Part shown: positions 1 through 8,511 of the stretch, piece by piece | Layout of the letters: every line of letters begins with the position of its first letter | Position numbering within the stretch: position 1 is the first letter of the stretch | Assembly: GCA_022775045.1 (NCBI GenBank) | Contig: JALFLB010000029.1 | Span: forward strand, 1-64,000 | Reading direction: 5' to 3' | Length of the DNA: 64,000 bases | Origin: Agathobacter sp. | GTDB taxonomy: Bacteria > Bacillota > Clostridia > Lachnospirales > Lachnospiraceae | Notes under the pieces: generated by a model | Told to the model about the DNA's origin: nothing | The model's database searches: none | The model's input: the letters and a program-made list of their open reading frames with translations, nothing else | Made by a program: the position numbers and the translations under genes

Positions 1-1262
<1,262 letters not shown>

Positions 1263-1268
1263 TTATAC

Positions 1269-1553
1269 TTATTCAACAACTGCAAGAATATCATTCTGTC
1301 TTACGATGATATATTCCTCACCCTCAAGCTTAACCTCTGTTCCGGAATACTTGGAGTAAATGACTTTCTGTCCTTCTTTTACCTGCATTACGATTTCTTT
1401 TCCGTCAACAACTCCACCCGGTCCGACTGCAATTACCTCAGCCTCCTGCGGCTTCTCCTGTGCAGATCCCGGAAGAATAATTCCGGACTCTGTGGTTTCT
1501 TCTGCCTCTAACTGCTTCAATACAACTCTGTCTGTCAATGGTACTAACTTCAT
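1269..1553 (-). CDS. groES: Co-chaperonin GroES (Hsp10)
   Basis: This 94-residue protein is the lid of the GroEL chamber. It has the normal family length and the expected features: the N-terminal KLVPLTDRVVLK strand, the mobile loop around ETTESGIILPGSAQEKP (residues 19-33), and the C-terminal DILAVVE strand. It is the first gene of groESL, and the promoter and CIRCE operator lie directly upstream at 1579-1648. An AGGAGG-like site (AAAAGGAGGCC) precedes the ATG. Identification is secure. Confidence 0.98.
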   Translation of the reverse strand: MKLVPLTDRVVLKQLEAEETTESGIILPGSAQEKPQEAEVIAVGPGGVVDGKEIVMQVKEGQKVIYSKYSGTEVKLEGEEYIIVRQNDILAVVE

Positions 1554-1578
1554 TCTAATGGCCTCCTTTTAATTCTTG

Positions 1579-1605
1579 CTAGCACTCATCTTGTTTGAGT
1601 GCTAA
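1579..1605 (-). promoter_or_regulatory. CIRCE operator (HrcA binding site) of groESL
   Basis: The inverted repeat CTAGCACTC-N9-GAGTGCTAA matches the CIRCE consensus TTAGCACTC-N9-GAGTGCTAA with one mismatch. It sits just downstream of the predicted transcription start and 25 bp before groES. HrcA repressor is known to bind this element to silence groESL in the absence of heat shock. The hrcA gene itself is not in this window. Confidence 0.96.
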
Positions 1606-1619
1606 TTTGTTCTGTAAAT

Positions 1620-1648
1620 AAAATATCACTGTTGTTTTTCAATGTCAA
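1620..1648 (-). promoter_or_regulatory. Sigma-A type promoter of groESL
   Basis: On the minus strand a perfect -35 TTGACA (1648-1643) is separated by 17 bp from TATTTT (1625-1620). The predicted start point falls near 1613, immediately upstream of CIRCE, the usual arrangement. The promoter overlaps an inverted repeat (1621-1659). Confidence 0.8.
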
Positions 1649-1659
1649 CAGTGATATTT
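1621..1659 (-). terminator. Hairpin after the GGDEF gene, overlapping the groES promoter
   Basis: A perfect 14-bp inverted repeat (AAATATCACTGTTG at 1621-1634 and its complement at 1646-1659, 11-nt loop) starts 24 bp beyond the stop of the upstream GGDEF gene. On the minus strand it is followed by the T-rich run TATTTTATTT. It looks like an AT-rich intrinsic terminator. It could instead be an operator, because the -35 and -10 boxes of groES lie within it. Confidence 0.55.
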
Positions 1660-1683
1660 AAAGTTTATATTTTTTTTATGAAA

Positions 1684-2790
1684 TTATGATTTTTGTTCTG
1701 TTTTCTTTCTGTACATCTGATCATCAGCCTGTTTTACCACATCCTCAATGTTCTTTCCTTTTCCAATTGCCATTCCAATCGCAACTGAATAAGGAATTGC
1801 CGAATCACCGGCCATCCGTTCCACCATAATATTCCACTTATCCAAAATCTCCTGCATTTCTCCTTCTGCCGGATTCGAGACCACCATGACAAATTCATCC
1901 CCACCAATCCGGTATGCCTTACGATTCGCATCATTCAGCTTCTTAATCATATGGGCTGTTGTACTAATCAGTGAATCTCCCTCTTCGTGTCCAAGCGTAT
2001 CATTGGTCTGCTTCAGGTTATTGACATCCCAGAAAATGACTCCCACAAGATCTATTTTTGAATAATATTCTGTCTTCATCTGCAGATATTTGTTCTTATT
2101 GTACACTCCCGTCATCTCATCCGTTTCACTGCGCTGTTTCATACTGACCGCATACTCTGCATAATCCATAATATTTGCCGAAATGCTCTGAATAACCGGC
2201 AACAACATAAGCAGAATCATACAGCGTGGCAAAACATAGTATAACGGCAATGCAATCCACGGATTGGAATTGGCTGTTTCAAAATGGATAGAATTGGTTG
2301 CCATGTCAAAATATTGATTCGTCTGCGTCGTAGTCAACGCAAGCATATTGGCATCACAAAGTCCCCAGAAATATCCTCCCATCACCGTGATATAGATGCT
2401 TATGATGGTTAAAATGTAAGTATAGACGATAATTCGCTTATTACTGTACTGGGTCGCCAGCAACAGTGGCAGCACACTCAACAACACAACATTGTAGGTA
2501 AGTGTCACCCCAAGAATAGTAATAGCCAGCACCGTAAGAAAAATCACGACATACTTCACCCAGTGCTTATGCAGATCCACAAACTTTGCCAACAGAAGTG
2601 TCCCCACAATCGGAATTGATGCAATCAAAACACCTGTTGACATAAGCTTTATATCTACAATAAAAATGTTTAAAACATTTGCCAGCCACATTAACGCCAT
2701 CACACCCAATGTAATTTTCAAACATTTTATCGTATATTTATTAACTCGATAATCCAAATCTGACTGCTCATATGTCATTCGATCATCCAT
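1684..2790 (-). CDS. Membrane-anchored diguanylate cyclase (GGDEF)
   Basis: This 368-residue protein has about six hydrophobic segments in its first 210 residues, followed by a C-terminal GGDEF domain. The active-site motif is intact (RIGGDEF, near residue 298) and the domain opens with the typical DEMTGVYNKNKYL. It should make cyclic di-GMP from two GTP at the membrane. The RxxD inhibitory site usually found five residues before GGDEF is absent (NDANRKAYRI), so product inhibition through that site is not expected. The membrane part is not a sensor domain I can name. The gene starts 19 bp after the end of a broken HAD gene with a GGAGAGG binding site, so the two were probably one operon. Confidence 0.88.
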   Translation of the reverse strand: MDDRMTYEQSDLDYRVNKYTIKCLKITLGVMALMWLANVLNIFIVDIKLMSTGVLIASIPIVGTLLLAKFVDLHKHWVKYVVIFLTVLAITILGVTLTYNVVLLSVLPLLLATQYSNKRIIVYTYILTIISIYITVMGGYFWGLCDANMLALTTTQTNQYFDMATNSIHFETANSNPWIALPLYYVLPRCMILLMLLPVIQSISANIMDYAEYAVSMKQRSETDEMTGVYNKNKYLQMKTEYYSKIDLVGVIFWDVNNLKQTNDTLGHEEGDSLISTTAHMIKKLNDANRKAYRIGGDEFVMVVSNPAEGEMQEILDKWNIMVERMAGDSAIPYSVAIGMAIGKGKNIEDVVKQADDQMYRKKTEQKS

Positions 2791-2809
2791 TCCCTTTGTC
2801 CTCTCCTAA

Positions 2810-3598
2810 TCACGACATCAGTCCATAATGTTCCATCGCATGCAATATTCCATCCGCATGAATATCTGTTGTAACATATTCTGCTGCTTCCTTCGCCGGA
2901 GGTGTTGCATTCCCCATGGCGATTCCATGCCCAACATAAGTAAGCATGTCCAGATCATTGACACTGTCCCCCACGGCATAGGTATCGTCCAGATCCACAT
3001 GCAAATAGTTACACAGCCTCTCGATTCAGGTTGCCTTCGAACTCCCCTTCGGCACAAATTCAACTACATTTCCCTCATGTTCTAACAGATCAAAAGCGTC
3101 CCCGAGTTGTCTGCGAATTTCCTTATAATCCGTACTCGGCAGGACATCCCCAGAGAACTTATTAATTCGAATCTCTTTCTGATACTCCTCCAGAATTTTT
3201 GCAGATTCCCCCATCTCCCTGAACAGATACAAAACATAAGGATCCTCCTGGAATCCCTCTTTATCGATCCAATGATAATCCGGTCCTTCCAGCACAACCG
3301 GCATATGGCATTTCCGCAAAACATTCACCACATGCTCCGTAAGCTCCGGCGAAAGAATATTTTCATAAATAACCTCACCGTCCAATTCGATATGGTTTCC
3401 GCACGCCGCAATAATCCCATCAAAGCCGATATCAAGCAGCTCCTTCGCCCGGATATTCCCCCTTGCGCGTCCACTGCACAGAAAAATCTTATGTCCATTC
3501 TCCTGTAACCTCTTTAAAGTTGATATCGTGCTCTCAGGTATTACCATCCGTTCATCCCACAGGGTTCCATCTATATCAAAAAAAATCAGCTTGGGCAT
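2810..3598 (-). pseudogene. Cof-type HAD phosphatase interrupted by an in-frame TGA
   Basis: The frame encodes a Cof/HAD-IIB family sugar-phosphate or flavin-phosphate phosphatase: DxD motif FFDIDGTLWDE at the N-terminus, the second motif FLCSGRARG, and the C-terminal GDSVNDLDML metal-binding motif. After residue 190 (ending KGSSKAT) a TGA at 3028-3026 interrupts the frame. The same frame then continues without a shift as IERLCNYLHVDLDDTYAVGDSVND to a normal end, 262 codons in all. Family members usually have KATGI here, so a single GGA to TGA change explains the stop. The truncated product lacks the last catalytic motif and should be inactive. Selenocysteine is unlikely because this position is not catalytic in the family. 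Confidence 0.85.
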
Positions 3599-3623
3599 CT
3601 CTGTTCTCCCTTTTTTTGTTTAT

Positions 3624-3652
3624 AGTATATCCCATTTAAGGAATGATTACAA
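3624..3652 (-). promoter_or_regulatory. Promoter of the HAD-GGDEF pair
   Basis: The minus strand carries TTGTAA (3652-3647), a 17-bp spacer and TATACT (3629-3624), about 26 bp upstream of the HAD start. Both boxes match sigma-A hexamers in at least four of six positions. Confidence 0.55.
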
Positions 3653-3823
3653 ATTAATTCTTTGTACACGTTCAAACTGACGTTCAAACGTATTTTCCAT
3701 TCGCTGTTCCCAATCTGAGTTTTACAAAGTTTGGGAAAATAGACGTGGCAATTAATACCGTTCTCAAAAGTTTAGTCCCAAAAGTTAAGCCTATACTTTC
3801 GAGACTCCGATAGGAGGATGTCT

Positions 3824-4072
3824 ATGAAAACTCAAACAAGTGCAGTAGCCCGTCAGCAATGCTTACGTTCCTTGGCACAGATGGTTCAGGAGTGTCTGGC
3901 ACGACCAATTGGATTCATCAAGTGTCTGGTCTCAAGAGTCACTTCTCTAGTTCCATTTATGCTTTCCACCTCAATTGAGGGAATCCACATTTTATTTATA
4001 CTAACGATACCTCCTTCCGATGGCATCATTTTATCAGGAAAACAAATGATATTACATAAACGGATAGTTTAG
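3824..4072 (+). pseudogene. Possible relic of an IS66-type TnpA (small accessory ORF)
   Basis: A perfect AGGAGG lies six bases before the ATG at 3824. The first 32 residues (MKTQTSAVARQQCLRSLAQM, then VQECLARPIG) resemble the opening of TnpA-like proteins of IS66 elements in Lachnospiraceae, which have a QTSAVARxYxLQxWA...CxxRPxGM pattern. After that point the family pattern is lost and the rest looks non-coding. No TnpB or IS66 transposase frame follows, and no terminal inverted repeats were recognised. I infer a decayed insertion-sequence fragment; the family assignment is from memory of the pattern and is tentative. Confidence 0.35.
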
Positions 4073-4073
4073 A

Positions 4074-4352
4074 CTAAAAAGAACTGGAAGCCATCCATGA
4101 GGCCTCCAGTCCAATTTTCATAGAATTAATATAAACATATAAATTGAGCAGCATAGAGATGATAACAATAATTAGAATAAAAACTCGTGTCTTTGTCATA
4201 GGAGAAACTAATTTTACAGATTTATATCCATATTTTCCTGCCATTTCATTCAGCATAGCCATAATATCTTCTTCGCTGCATTCCCATGCTGGAACAACAT
4301 TCTCATTGAATTCACTGTAAGCTTGTCCCCTTTGTAATAATGGAACAAACAA
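4074..4352 (-). CDS. Hypothetical small membrane protein with uncertain start
   Basis: This frame of 92 codons from a TTG at 4352 ends with one clear membrane segment (VFILIIVIISMLLNLYVYI, near residues 57-75) and a short tail. The soluble part contains AWECSEEDIMAMLNEMAGKYGYKSVKL. The frame is open for 19 codons before the TTG, into the end of the Ig-like gene, where a TAA stops it; there is no good ribosome binding site and no ATG. It could be translated by coupling to the upstream gene, or it may be the C-terminal remnant of a longer protein. I do not recognise the family. Confidence 0.4.
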   Translation of the reverse strand: MFVPLLQRGQAYSEFNENVVPAWECSEEDIMAMLNEMAGKYGYKSVKLVSPMTKTRVFILIIVIISMLLNLYVYINSMKIGLEASWMASSSF

Positions 4353-4365
4353 CGACTCATCTATT

Positions 4366-5118
4366 TTACCAAAACTGAGGCTTTCCCAAATAACAGCAAT
4401 AGGATACTTCCTTTACTTTTCCTTTTTGGATATCCAGCTCGATATAGCAGTCACCTAGTCCGCCTGGAGTAGGATATATACCATTATCCAATTCAACCCC
4501 CTGTTTTTTCAGTATTTTTACTGCCTCTTTTTTCGTCATTCCAACCTGCACGCCATAAATACTGAAATTCTCGACATACTTAACCATCCGGACATAATAT
4601 CCATCATTATTCATGGATGCTCCTACACCAATTGCATCATTGCCAAGATAATACAATGTATCATCCTCCGGCATACGGAATGTTGGATCCTCGGGATATA
4701 TTTTTTTCGCCAGTGTTTTTGCCAGTTTACCTCCCATGTCCTCAGGAAGTATTTCTGTGTAATCTTTTATATCACACATTTCCTCTGGAATTACCGTCGG
4801 TTTATTTTTTACATATACTTTGCAGGTATAAACATTGTTACGAACCTTCGCAGTAATTTTAGCAGATCCCTTCTTCTTTGCAGTAACAAGCCCTTTTTTT
4901 ACAGAAGCCACCTTTGAATTACTGCTCTTCCATTTGACATTCCTGGCTCCATTGAGAACTAATTTAAAGGTTTCTCCTTTATACAATGTCATGTCCGTAT
5001 CATTCAGCCTGATGTACCCTGTTTCTGCATATACGCTATCCTTCTGCACTGGAATCAGGCAGGTAACCACCATGACCAACACCAATAAATAGCATAAACT
5101 CTTCTTTATTTCTCTCAT
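4366..5118 (-). CDS. Secreted protein with a bacterial Ig-like (Big_2) domain
   Basis: The 250-residue product starts at the ATG at 5118, which has AGGAGG at correct spacing; an upstream in-frame start at 5181 lacks a site. A signal peptide (MREIKKSLCYLLVLVMVVTC...YAE, about 34 residues) is followed by a Big_2 domain at roughly residues 36-110, with the typical KWKSSNSKVASV and KKGSAKITAKV strands. The remaining 140 residues contain GVQVGMTKKEAVKILKKQG, reminiscent of small secreted modules where MTKEEV-type repeats occur, but I cannot name the domain. It lies 19 bp downstream of a lipoprotein gene, suggesting an envelope operon. Its ligand is unknown. Confidence 0.7.
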   Translation of the reverse strand: MREIKKSLCYLLVLVMVVTCLIPVQKDSVYAETGYIRLNDTDMTLYKGETFKLVLNGARNVKWKSSNSKVASVKKGLVTAKKKGSAKITAKVRNNVYTCKVYVKNKPTVIPEEMCDIKDYTEILPEDMGGKLAKTLAKKIYPEDPTFRMPEDDTLYYLGNDAIGVGASMNNDGYYVRMVKYVENFSIYGVQVGMTKKEAVKILKKQGVELDNGIYPTPGGLGDCYIELDIQKGKVKEVSYCCYLGKPQFW

Positions 5119-5137
5119 TTCAATTTCCTCCTCTTTT

Positions 5138-6121
5138 TTATTCTGCCGGCATCCAAGTCTGCAGCGTAGTAATATCTCCATTCAGATCCACATAACTAAG
5201 AATCTCATTCTCCCCACTATAACCAACAATCATCCTGCCGCCTCCGACAATTTCTGACTGATGAATAATCATATCCATACCATACATCGAGCAATCAGAA
5301 CTTGCTGGTAGATATTCAATCCCATATTCTGATTGGTTAAGTTTCTTTCCATCCATATCAAATACAATTACGCCTTTTTCTGCATCATCTTTGCACAAAT
5401 ATAAGCCTGTACTTTCCTCATAGTCTCCTAATTCTTCATATGATATTCCTACATATATTTTGCCGTCCAGATAGTAATAATCATAGATTCCGTTATAGCT
5501 GTATCCGTCTACATTTCCAACGGAAATTCCACCAAACACGCCCGTTTCAAAGGTTTCCATTGTATCTATATCAAATTGGTATAGCGTTGCTGTCTGATAA
5601 TCTCCATTGGCGTTCCACTCAAAGTTCCAATAATAGATATTTCTGTCTGCTACAACTGGCCTACAGCCATCTACCAGGTACTCTCCACTAAAATCTTCCA
5701 ACGAAAATCGATATATTTGATAATCTTTGCTGTCGGTTCCCCTATATTTATCCCAAACACAATAGATATAGCCGTCATACACGCTCAAATAACTAAAACC
5801 GTTTGTATCTTCATTAGAAACAACCTCATGCTCTTCACCAGTAGATAAATTTCTTTCTATGATTCCGGTGTGGCATCCTCCCTCTGCAACTGCATAATAA
5901 AGTTTTCCATCGTAAACAGCTCCTAGTCCGGATGTAATTCGCCCTCCTGGTTCAACAAACGTAATATCTGTTTCTGTCCCCATCTCGGTTTCAATTACCG
6001 TCTCGCTTTCTTCCAATACAATCTGTTCGGTATCCTGTTCTACAGACTCTTTTGTTCCACATCCAGCGAAGACAAGTCCAATTGTAAAAAATAATAATAC
6101 GCTGATTATTTTTTTCTTCAT
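5138..6121 (-). CDS. Lipoprotein with propeller-like repeats (DUF5050-like)
   Basis: The 327-residue product has a lipoprotein signal peptide with lipobox LVFAGC (Cys21), so it should be anchored to the outer face of the membrane. After an acidic Glu/Thr-rich linker (about residues 25-55) it contains repeated strands of the kind DGKLYYAV, DGYIYCVWD, DRNIYYWNF, DGKIYVGISYE, typical of DUF5050-like beta-propeller proteins of Clostridia. A second protein of similar fold is encoded at 40132-41187. It precedes the Ig-like protein in the same orientation. The function of the family is not established. Confidence 0.65.
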   Translation of the reverse strand: MKKKIISVLLFFTIGLVFAGCGTKESVEQDTEQIVLEESETVIETEMGTETDITFVEPGGRITSGLGAVYDGKLYYAVAEGGCHTGIIERNLSTGEEHEVVSNEDTNGFSYLSVYDGYIYCVWDKYRGTDSKDYQIYRFSLEDFSGEYLVDGCRPVVADRNIYYWNFEWNANGDYQTATLYQFDIDTMETFETGVFGGISVGNVDGYSYNGIYDYYYLDGKIYVGISYEELGDYEESTGLYLCKDDAEKGVIVFDMDGKKLNQSEYGIEYLPASSDCSMYGMDMIIHQSEIVGGGRMIVGYSGENEILSYVDLNGDITTLQTWMPAE

Positions 6122-6136
6122 ATCTAAACCTCCATA

Positions 6137-6439
6137 TCATAACAGCCAGTGTAGCACTTCAATCTTTATGCCATAGCTTAGAATACATATCAGAAATTCT
6201 TTTCCATAAACCGCCGCCTTCAGAACATTGACTATTTTCTCTTGGAAAATCATCTTCGTAGTCAGCCGATAGCCAAAAACTGTCCCTACATCGCTACCTG
6301 TATAACGGAGGCAGATTCTCTCCAACCTAACAGGTAACAAGAAATGCACCCGTTTCCAGAATTTTTCCTTCTCAAAACGGTTGGTGTAGTCAATCTTGAA
6401 TTCACGCCCAGCTTCCGGAGCGCTTTTGTATCATCTCGT
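6137..6439 (-). pseudogene. Unrecognised decayed open frame
   Basis: The minus-strand frame is open for about 100 codons after a TGA at 6442-6440 but has no ATG and no ribosome binding site; the first usable start is a GTG at 6349. The translation includes EFKIDYTNRFEKEKFWKRVHF and TGSDVGTVFGYRLTTKMIF, which looks like real protein sequence, whereas the last third is hydrophobic and unstructured. I do not recognise the family. It lies downstream of a clearly broken surface protein gene and is probably a fragment too. Confidence 0.25.
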
Positions 6440-6482
6440 ATTCTATGTTATTTAACAACGCTAAATAGATTAAAATATTAAT

Positions 6483-6686
6483 TCAAGATTTAAACTGTAA
6501 CTTTTGTAACATTTGCTCCAGAAAACAGGAATTTCCTATTTTCGTTACCCGACATCCGTCTATACTCTTCGGAATTGTTACTTCTGAATCCTCTCCACAA
6601 TATTCTGTCATGGTACAAGTATTGTCATAATAATTAATGTCATATTTATACGTTCCATTGTCATATTTTGTTTCCGCCCAACAGAT
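6483..6686 (-). pseudogene. Fragment of a BspA-type leucine-rich-repeat surface protein
   Basis: The minus strand encodes AETKYDNGTYKYDINYY, then DNTCTMTEYCGEDSEVTIPK and SIDGCRVTKIGNSCF, the N-terminal pattern of LRR_5/BspA-type proteins (VTIPxxIDGxxVTxIGxxxF), then a stop. Upstream in the same frame a TAG (6689-6687) separates it from a possible signal peptide start, and other starts are in other frames. Only about one repeat remains, whereas intact family members have many. It is a decayed gene, not a working protein. The motif reading is direct; the family assignment is from knowledge of the repeat. Confidence 0.6.
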
Positions 6687-6871
6687 CTAACAACAGCAAC
6701 ACCATACTATTGTAATCATTGAAATAGTTCTTATTTATTCATTTCATTTTCCTTTTCATCTCATCGGCTGTTTTTAGTTCTTTAGGACTATGGTTTTATA
6801 ATATACCTATATGACTTATTTATCAATATAATACTAACACAGAATTTGTGCACGAAACATATACCAATGGT

Positions 6872-6923
6872 AAAAAAGTGAGGGGACATTGCGCTGCTAA
6901 ACTACGCGCATATGTCCCCTCAC
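6872..6923 (-). terminator. Intrinsic terminator of gltBD
   Basis: A perfect 12-bp stem GTGAGGGGACAT (6878-6889) / ATGTCCCCTCAC (6912-6923), extended by TGCGC/GCGCA after a one-base bulge, is followed on the minus strand by TTTTTT (6877-6872). It lies 79 bp beyond the gltD stop, so it ends the gltBD transcript. Confidence 0.85.
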
Positions 6924-7002
6924 TCCTGATTTACAGTTCAAGCTCTGTGATAAATATTGATTATGACAATGAGCACTGCTCATGGCAAAAGCAGCGTCCC
7001 CA

Positions 7003-8496
7003 CTACTGCACCGAAAGATAAGAATATCCCATCAGGCTCTCATCCACCTCCCGGGCCACTTCTCTACCCTCGCGGATTGCCCATACAACAAGGGACTGGC
7101 CCCTGTGCATATCACCAGCGGTAAATACATTCTTCACATTGGTCGCATAGCAGCCTTCCTCGGTTGCCACATTCGTTCTCTGGTTCAGTTCCACACCGAA
7201 TGCCTTGGCTATATAATCCTCTGTTCCAAGGAAACCGGCAGCAATCAGGACAAGTTCTGCCGGAATCTTACGCTCCGAACCGGCAACTTCAACCATATTC
7301 CGGCGTCCGGTCTTCTCATCCACCTGACTTTCCAGATTAACAATCGTAATACCATTTAACTTACCGCTCTTATCCTTATGAAACTCCTTTACCGTCGTCT
7401 GATAAATACGCGGGTCTGCCCCGAAGCAGGCGATTGCCTCCTCCTGACCGTAATCGGTCTTTAACACCTTCGGCCACTCCGGCCATGGATTGTCCGCCGT
7501 TCTCTCCACCGGCGGGCAAGGCATCATCTCCAACTGTGTAACTGACTTTGCACCCTGACGGATTGCTGTGCCGACACAGTCATTTCCGGTATCTCCACCA
7601 CCGATAATGACTACATTTTTGCCCTTAGCAGAAATATAATTATTATCCTTCAGATTTGAATCAAGCAGACTCTTGGTTGTGCGCGACAGATAATCCACTG
7701 CAAAATAGATACCCTCGGCATCTCTTCCAGCAGCCTTGATATCTCTTGGATTCTTAGCCCCACAGCAGAGAATCACACGGTCGTACTGCTTCAGAAGATC
7801 TGCAGCCTTCACATCCACACCCACATTACAGCTTGTGATAAACTTGATTCCCTCGGCCTTCATCACTTCAATCTTCCGATCAATAATCTGCTTCTCAAGC
7901 TTCATATTTGGAATTCCGTACATCAGAAGTCCTCCGACACGGTCATCCCTCTCATATACCGTTACTTCATGTCCTCTTTGGTTTAACTGGTCTGCTGCCG
8001 CAAGGCCGGAAGGACCAGAACCGACTACGGCTACTTTTTTCCCCGTATGCACCTTCGGAATATTCGGTCCTGCATATCCCTGTTCGTAAGCAGTCTCAAT
8101 CACACCGTGCTCATTATCACGAACCGAAACCGGATCGCCCCAATGACCGCAGGTACATGCTTTCTCACAAAGCGCCGGACAAACCCTTGAAGTAAACTCC
8201 GGGAAATTGTTGGTCTTATGAAGTCTGTTGTACGCCTGCTGCCAGTTCCCGGAATAAACCAGATCATTCCACTCCGGCACCAGATTGTGGAGCGGACATC
8301 CGGATGTCATTCCGGCGATTGTCATACCGGACTGGCAGAACGGAACACCGCAATCCATGCAGCGTGCCGCCTGCTCCTGTTGTTTTTCCTTGGAAAGGAA
8401 GACGTGAAACTCATTAAAATTCTTAATGCGTTCCTTAGGTTCCACCGAACGCGCCTCGCATCTTTCGTAATCTAAAAATCCTGTTGGCTTTCCCAT
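7003..8496 (-). CDS. gltD: Glutamate synthase small subunit (NADPH)
   Basis: The 497-residue protein has the usual length of the GltD beta subunit. It passes electrons from NADPH through FAD and iron-sulfur clusters to GltB, which makes two glutamates from glutamine and 2-oxoglutarate. The N-terminal cysteine clusters (CMDCGVPFC and [12 protein letters not shown]) bind the 4Fe-4S centres. [13 protein letters not shown] (around residue 159) binds FAD, and GGGDTGNDC (around residue 300) is the NADPH-binding fold. The C-terminal [19 protein letters not shown] is the second FAD contact. It follows gltB by 15 bp and is closed by the terminator at 6872-6923. Confidence 0.97.
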   Translation of the reverse strand: MGKPTGFLDYERCEARSVEPKERIKNFNEFHVFLSKEKQQEQAARCMDCGVPFCQSGMTIAGMTSGCPLHNLVPEWNDLVYSGNWQQAYNRLHKTNNFPEFTSRVCPALCEKACTCGHWGDPVSVRDNEHGVIETAYEQGYAGPNIPKVHTGKKVAVVGSGPSGLAAADQLNQRGHEVTVYERDDRVGGLLMYGIPNMKLEKQIIDRKIEVMKAEGIKFITSCNVGVDVKAADLLKQYDRVILCCGAKNPRDIKAAGRDAEGIYFAVDYLSRTTKSLLDSNLKDNNYISAKGKNVVIIGGGDTGNDCVGTAIRQGAKSVTQLEMMPCPPVERTADNPWPEWPKVLKTDYGQEEAIACFGADPRIYQTTVKEFHKDKSGKLNGITIVNLESQVDEKTGRRNMVEVAGSERKIPAELVLIAAGFLGTEDYIAKAFGVELNQRTNVATEEGCYATNVKNVFTAGDMHRGQSLVVWAIREGREVAREVDESLMGYSYLSVQ

Positions 8497-8511
8497 GTTG
8501 CTCTTCCCTCC

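Larger units (their letters stand above)
3599..4073. other. Accessory intergenic stretch with repeats and relics
   Basis: This stretch has no intact gene. It holds the HAD promoter, a tandem 10-bp repeat ACGTTCAAAC (3668-3677 and 3680-3689), a TTCCCAA/TTGGGAA inverted repeat near 3709-3736, and the IS66-like TnpA relic on the plus strand (3824-4072). On the minus strand a 47-codon open frame (MMPSEGGIVSI... to ...GRARHS) spans about 4025-3885; I do not recognise it and it may be another fragment. Confidence 0.5.
6122..7002. other. Gene-poor 880-bp stretch between the lipoprotein and gltD
   Basis: There is no intact gene. The stretch holds the two decayed frames described at 6137-6439 and 6483-6686, an AT-rich segment with stops in all frames (about 6700-6870), and the gltBD terminator at 6872-6923. 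Confidence 0.6.

Noticed and set aside
3026-3028. TGA in the HAD gene as a selenocysteine codon
   Set aside because: The position is a glycine in the family and not redox-active, and no SECIS-like hairpin directly after the codon was recognised.
3599-7002. A defence island between groESL and gltBD
   Set aside because: The stretch has relics and surface proteins but no nuclease, helicase, toxin-antitoxin or restriction genes.
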